In this document: positions 13,613 to 17,224 of the stretch, one piece after another
How the letters are laid out: the number at the start of each line of letters is the position of its first letter
Position numbering within the stretch: the first letter of the stretch is position 1
NCBI GenBank assembly: GCA_023430565.1
Contig: JAEZAD010000355.1
Location: 1 to 17,224 of the forward strand
Length of the DNA: 17,224 bases
Reading direction: 5' to 3'
From: Verrucomicrobiota bacterium
GTDB lineage: Bacteria; Verrucomicrobiota; Verrucomicrobiia; Opitutales; Opitutaceae
Notes under the pieces: model-generated
The model's input: the letters and a program-made list of their open reading frames with translations, nothing else
Databases searched by the model: none
Told to the model about the DNA's origin: nothing
Made by a program: the position numbers and the translations under genes

Positions 13613-14489
13613 TTCTCCTCTGGTGCGCCGCGCCCACCAGGTGCGGCACGCGCCCCCACCGCGCCCCCACCGCGCCCGCCACCACCCCCGCCACAAACCC
13701 CGTCACGTGCGCCAGCACATCCACCCGCTGCTCGCCCGCCCCGTAAAGTCCCAGCACCGCCACACCCGTCGCCAGCGGCAGCAATGCCGCCCGCCACCGC
13801 CGCGCCCGCTCCGCCCGCATCGCCACCCGCACCGACCGACCCACCAACACCCCGAGCGCGGCAAACACCGCCGTCGACGCCCCCACCGACCGATAGTCGC
13901 TCCCGGCGTTCATCCACGCCACCGCCAGATTCCCCACGATCGCCGCCACCCAGATCGCCACCCACCCGCGCACGATCCCCATCGTCGTCACCACCGCCGC
14001 AAACGCGAACACGCCGCTGATCAGATTCGACGTCAGATGCCCCGCGTCCGCGTGCAAAAACAACGCCGTCGCCGCCCGCCACCATTCGCCCCCCTCCACC
14101 ACCGCGCGCGCCTCCAGCGCCCCGCGCTCCACCCACGCCGGCCACTCCCACTGCGCCCGAAACGACCCGATCGCCATCAGCGCCCAGCACAGCGGCGTGA
14201 ACAACTCCAGCTTCCGTCGCGCCCCGGCATCCATCCACGCCCGCGGCGGCCAGCCCGCGCTCTCCCGGTCGAATTTCCGCAACTGCTCCCGCACGTCCTC
14301 CGCCACCGCCGCGTTCACCCACAATCCGAATCCTTCCGCTTTCGGCTGCAACCAGTAGGCATGCCCGCGCGCCAGCACAACCAGGCCATGCTGCGACGCG
14401 TCCTTGGAGTTCGAATACACGCCCACTTCCACGAGATCCTCGGGATCGCGCTCGCTCGCGTTTTCCGCGGAGACATCGCCGGTCGTCAT
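13608..14489 (-). CDS. Rhomboid-family intramembrane serine protease
   Basis: A 293-aa polytopic membrane protein that should cleave transmembrane substrates within the bilayer. The first 90 or so residues are soluble (VEVGVYSNSKDASQHGLVVL, then HAYWLQP). The rhomboid core follows: TM around 97-110, the loop with WRAATALFLHADAGHLTSNL (137-156, with the H151-x3-N155 oxyanion pattern), several hydrophobic helices, the nucleophile motif SVGASTAVFAALG (201-213, S205) and the partner His in LAHVTGFVAG (259-268, H261). The residue after Ser is Thr where GxSG is usual. I prefer the ATG at 14489, preceded by GGGTGGGCGG; an in-frame ATG at 14534 would add 15 low-complexity residues. Its stop codon lies inside palindrome 13594-13612. 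It is divergent from the transporter across 110 bp. Physiological substrate unknown. Confidence 0.87.
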   Translation of the reverse strand: MTTGDVSAENASERDPEDLVEVGVYSNSKDASQHGLVVLARGHAYWLQPKAEGFGLWVNAAVAEDVREQLRKFDRESAGWPPRAWMDAGARRKLELFTPLCWALMAIGSFRAQWEWPAWVERGALEARAVVEGGEWWRAATALFLHADAGHLTSNLISGVFAFAAVVTTMGIVRGWVAIWVAAIVGNLAVAWMNAGSDYRSVGASTAVFAALGVLVGRSVRVAMRAERARRWRAALLPLATGVAVLGLYGAGEQRVDVLAHVTGFVAGVVAGAVGARWGRVPHLVGAAHQRRM

Positions 14490-14599
14490 CACCGCCCACC
14501 CATAGCCACTCCCTCCTTTTCCGCCACCGCGCATTCAACGGCATCAACACCTCCGGGCGTGACCTCCCTCGATTCGCCGCTACGGTCCGGCCACGCCCC

Positions 14600-16141
<1,542 letters not shown>

Positions 16142-16146
16142 GAATA

Positions 16147-16206
16147 GGTGGGTGGAACCCGGCGTCTCCGCCGGGTTGTTTATCTTTCGACGGCGGACCA
16201 CCCACC
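16147..16206 (+). repeat. Nested inverted-repeat element, probable terminator of the transporter gene
   Basis: The inner hairpin is AACCCGGCG (16156-16164) and CGCCGGGTT (16169-16177) with a TCTC loop, followed by GTTTATCTTT, which could serve as a terminator tail. Around it lies an outer perfect 9-bp inverted repeat, GGTGGGTGG (16147-16155) and CCACCCACC (16198-16206), giving a compact 60-bp unit directly behind the TAG stop. The core resembles the hairpin at 1092-1114. It separates two convergent genes. Confidence 0.6.
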
Positions 16207-16216
16207 CCCGTCCACC

Positions 16217-16813
16217 CTACAACATTTCCGCCAGCTTCGCGTAATCCACCGACTCCGCGAACTTCCGCAGATCCGCGTCGCTCGTGTCCGACGCCTCGAT
16301 CTGCACCAGCAACGCCCCGCCCACGACCACGTTCACCGAGCCGCTGCCGTCCTGATTCTTGAAAATCGCCTTCTGGCCCTTGATGCGCTCGAGCTTCCCG
16401 CCATCCGCATTCGCGAACATCGGATTCCCCATCATCATCATCACGCCCTGCATGATCGGAGAGTCCGTGATGAATTTCACCGACACGCTCGCGTCGCCCT
16501 TCGTGTAATTCCGCTCCGCCGTCACGCCGCCGCCAAACATCGCGGCGCCCGCCGACGACGAACTCGCCTCCTCCGCCTCCCAACCCGACGGCGCTTCCGG
16601 CAGCAGCTCCTTGAACAACTCCCCGCGCTTCTGCCGCACCAGCTGCGCCGCCGCATCCAGCGCCTGCGCCGCCATCGCGTAGTCCTTGTCTTTATACGCC
16701 TTCAACGCCTCGTCGACCGAGTCGGTCACATCGTCGGCGCGCAACGCCACATTCATGGAAAAAAACGCCGCGACACATACGCCGCAGCCCAGCACACGCA
16801 GATAACGTTTCAT
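16217..16813 (-). CDS. Secreted or periplasmic conserved protein of unknown function
   Basis: A 198-aa protein. I start at the ATG at 16813, which begins MKRYLRV and a signal peptide (hydrophobic to about residue 23, likely cleavage near LRA-DD); the in-frame start 16 codons upstream would put a charged stretch before it. After the signal comes a helical part (DEALKAYKDKDYAMAAQALD, then AAQLVRQKRGELFKELLP), then PSGWEAEEASS and a small Gly/Ser-rich GAAMFGGG, then a beta-rich part with a Met cluster (PIMQGVMMMMGNPMFANADG) and GQKAIFKNQ, VNVVVGG. I recall similar proteins of unknown function in other Gram-negative bacteria, but no named domain. Charged helices with repeated Ala suggest a TPR-like hairpin. 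No clear Shine-Dalgarno sequence. It lies 90 bp downstream of the TM2-like gene on the same strand, so the two may be co-transcribed. Confidence 0.8.
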   Translation of the reverse strand: MKRYLRVLGCGVCVAAFFSMNVALRADDVTDSVDEALKAYKDKDYAMAAQALDAAAQLVRQKRGELFKELLPEAPSGWEAEEASSSSAGAAMFGGGVTAERNYTKGDASVSVKFITDSPIMQGVMMMMGNPMFANADGGKLERIKGQKAIFKNQDGSGSVNVVVGGALLVQIEASDTSDADLRKFAESVDYAKLAEML

Positions 16814-16903
16814 GGGGATCGCATTCACATTTTCACTACACCCGCCAACCGCGGCGGGCAAAATTCCGATCGGCCCGCCTTCCGCGGCGCCGCACCTCTC
16901 ACC

Positions 16904-17113
16904 TCATCGCTCCGCCGGCCGCTTGTAAAGCGCCGCATCCAGGATCGACCAAAGGTGGATCACCCACCCCAGCAGGAACCACCACAACACCGCCGCCAGC
17001 ACGAACATCACCAGCGCGCGAATCAGCTTTCCCTGCAGCAGCTGACCCAGCCCGGGAATGAAAAAACTCGCGAGCGCAGCGATCACATTTCCAGTCGATC
17101 CAGGAGCAGCCAT
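16904..17113 (-). CDS. Small TM2-like membrane protein
   Basis: A 69-aa protein with two hydrophobic segments, about 9-25 and 32-60. NVIAALASFFIPGLGQLLQG (9-28) followed by a basic turn KLIR and a second helix rich in Trp/Leu resembles the TM2-domain plan, in which P-G-x-G-Q marks the end of the first helix. The ATG at 17113 has GGGGGG just upstream and is preferred; a GTG at 17155 would add 14 basic, Gly-rich residues. The function of this group is unknown. It precedes the secreted unknown protein gene on the same strand with a 90-bp gap. Nothing recognisable lies between 17114 and the window end. Confidence 0.7.
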   Translation of the reverse strand: MAAPGSTGNVIAALASFFIPGLGQLLQGKLIRALVMFVLAAVLWWFLLGWVIHLWSILDAALYKRPAER

Positions 17114-17224
17114 GGCGCCCCCCGCGGACACGCCCCGCCGCCCTTTGTTGCGCACCGCCCGGTGCCCACGAGCTGAGCAAGTGGTTCCCCGTAACCGCGA
17201 ACCACCAGCAAACGCTTCCCCCGT

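Noticed and set aside
16811..16843. Lipobox in the secreted unknown protein (VLGC near residue 10).
   Set aside because: There is too little hydrophobic sequence before the Cys for a lipoprotein signal; the hydrophobic core follows it.

Overview
The window is about 17 kb of GC-rich chromosomal DNA with 13 recognisable protein genes (one cut by the left edge), one histidine-kinase relic, and an unusually rich set of small intergenic repeats. Gene content and style (secreted carbohydrate-active enzymes, a B3-type metallo-beta-lactamase, a bacterial acyl-ACP thioesterase, GC-rich spacers full of short repeats) suggest a Verrucomicrobiota member, possibly Opitutaceae. That placement is inference; there is no rRNA or other marker gene. 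I saw no tRNA, rRNA, CRISPR array, transposase or phage gene.

Layout, left to right: O-methyltransferase (-, partial, 1-568); VOC/glyoxalase-fold protein (+, 702-1088); secreted GH9 glycoside hydrolase (+, 1224-3707); a 313-bp spacer with a pair of palindromes; secreted PF00756-type esterase (+, 4021-5022); secreted B3-type metallo-beta-lactamase (-, 5155-6060); secreted DUF5060/DUF4038 apiosidase-like protein (+, 6161-8077); hybrid sensor kinase with two receiver domains (-, 8155-10959); a decayed kinase remnant (-, 11090-11210); acyl-ACP thioesterase (-, 11309-12046); a second palindrome pair; NAD(P)-dependent epimerase/dehydratase (+, 12371-13387); a third, divergent palindrome pair; rhomboid protease (-, 13608-14489); DASS/SLC13-type anion transporter (+, 14600-16141); a secreted Met-rich protein of unknown function (-, 16217-16813); and a TM2-like small membrane protein (-, 16904-17113).

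The genes mostly alternate in orientation and have long spacers, so no strong operon is visible. The GH9 enzyme, the esterase and the apiosidase-like protein would fit exported plant-polysaccharide breakdown, but they are separated by other genes and are not a classic utilisation locus. The other genes look like independent housekeeping or accessory functions.

The most interesting material is non-coding. Two loci carry paired 19-bp palindromes with exactly the same 53-bp start-to-start spacing, and a third locus carries a related pair at 44 bp. Hairpins of two or three recurring types sit directly behind + strand stop codons. The whole + strand is C-rich whichever strand is coding, so + genes favour C-ending codons and - genes favour G-ending codons, and all six + genes lack a visible Shine-Dalgarno sequence.
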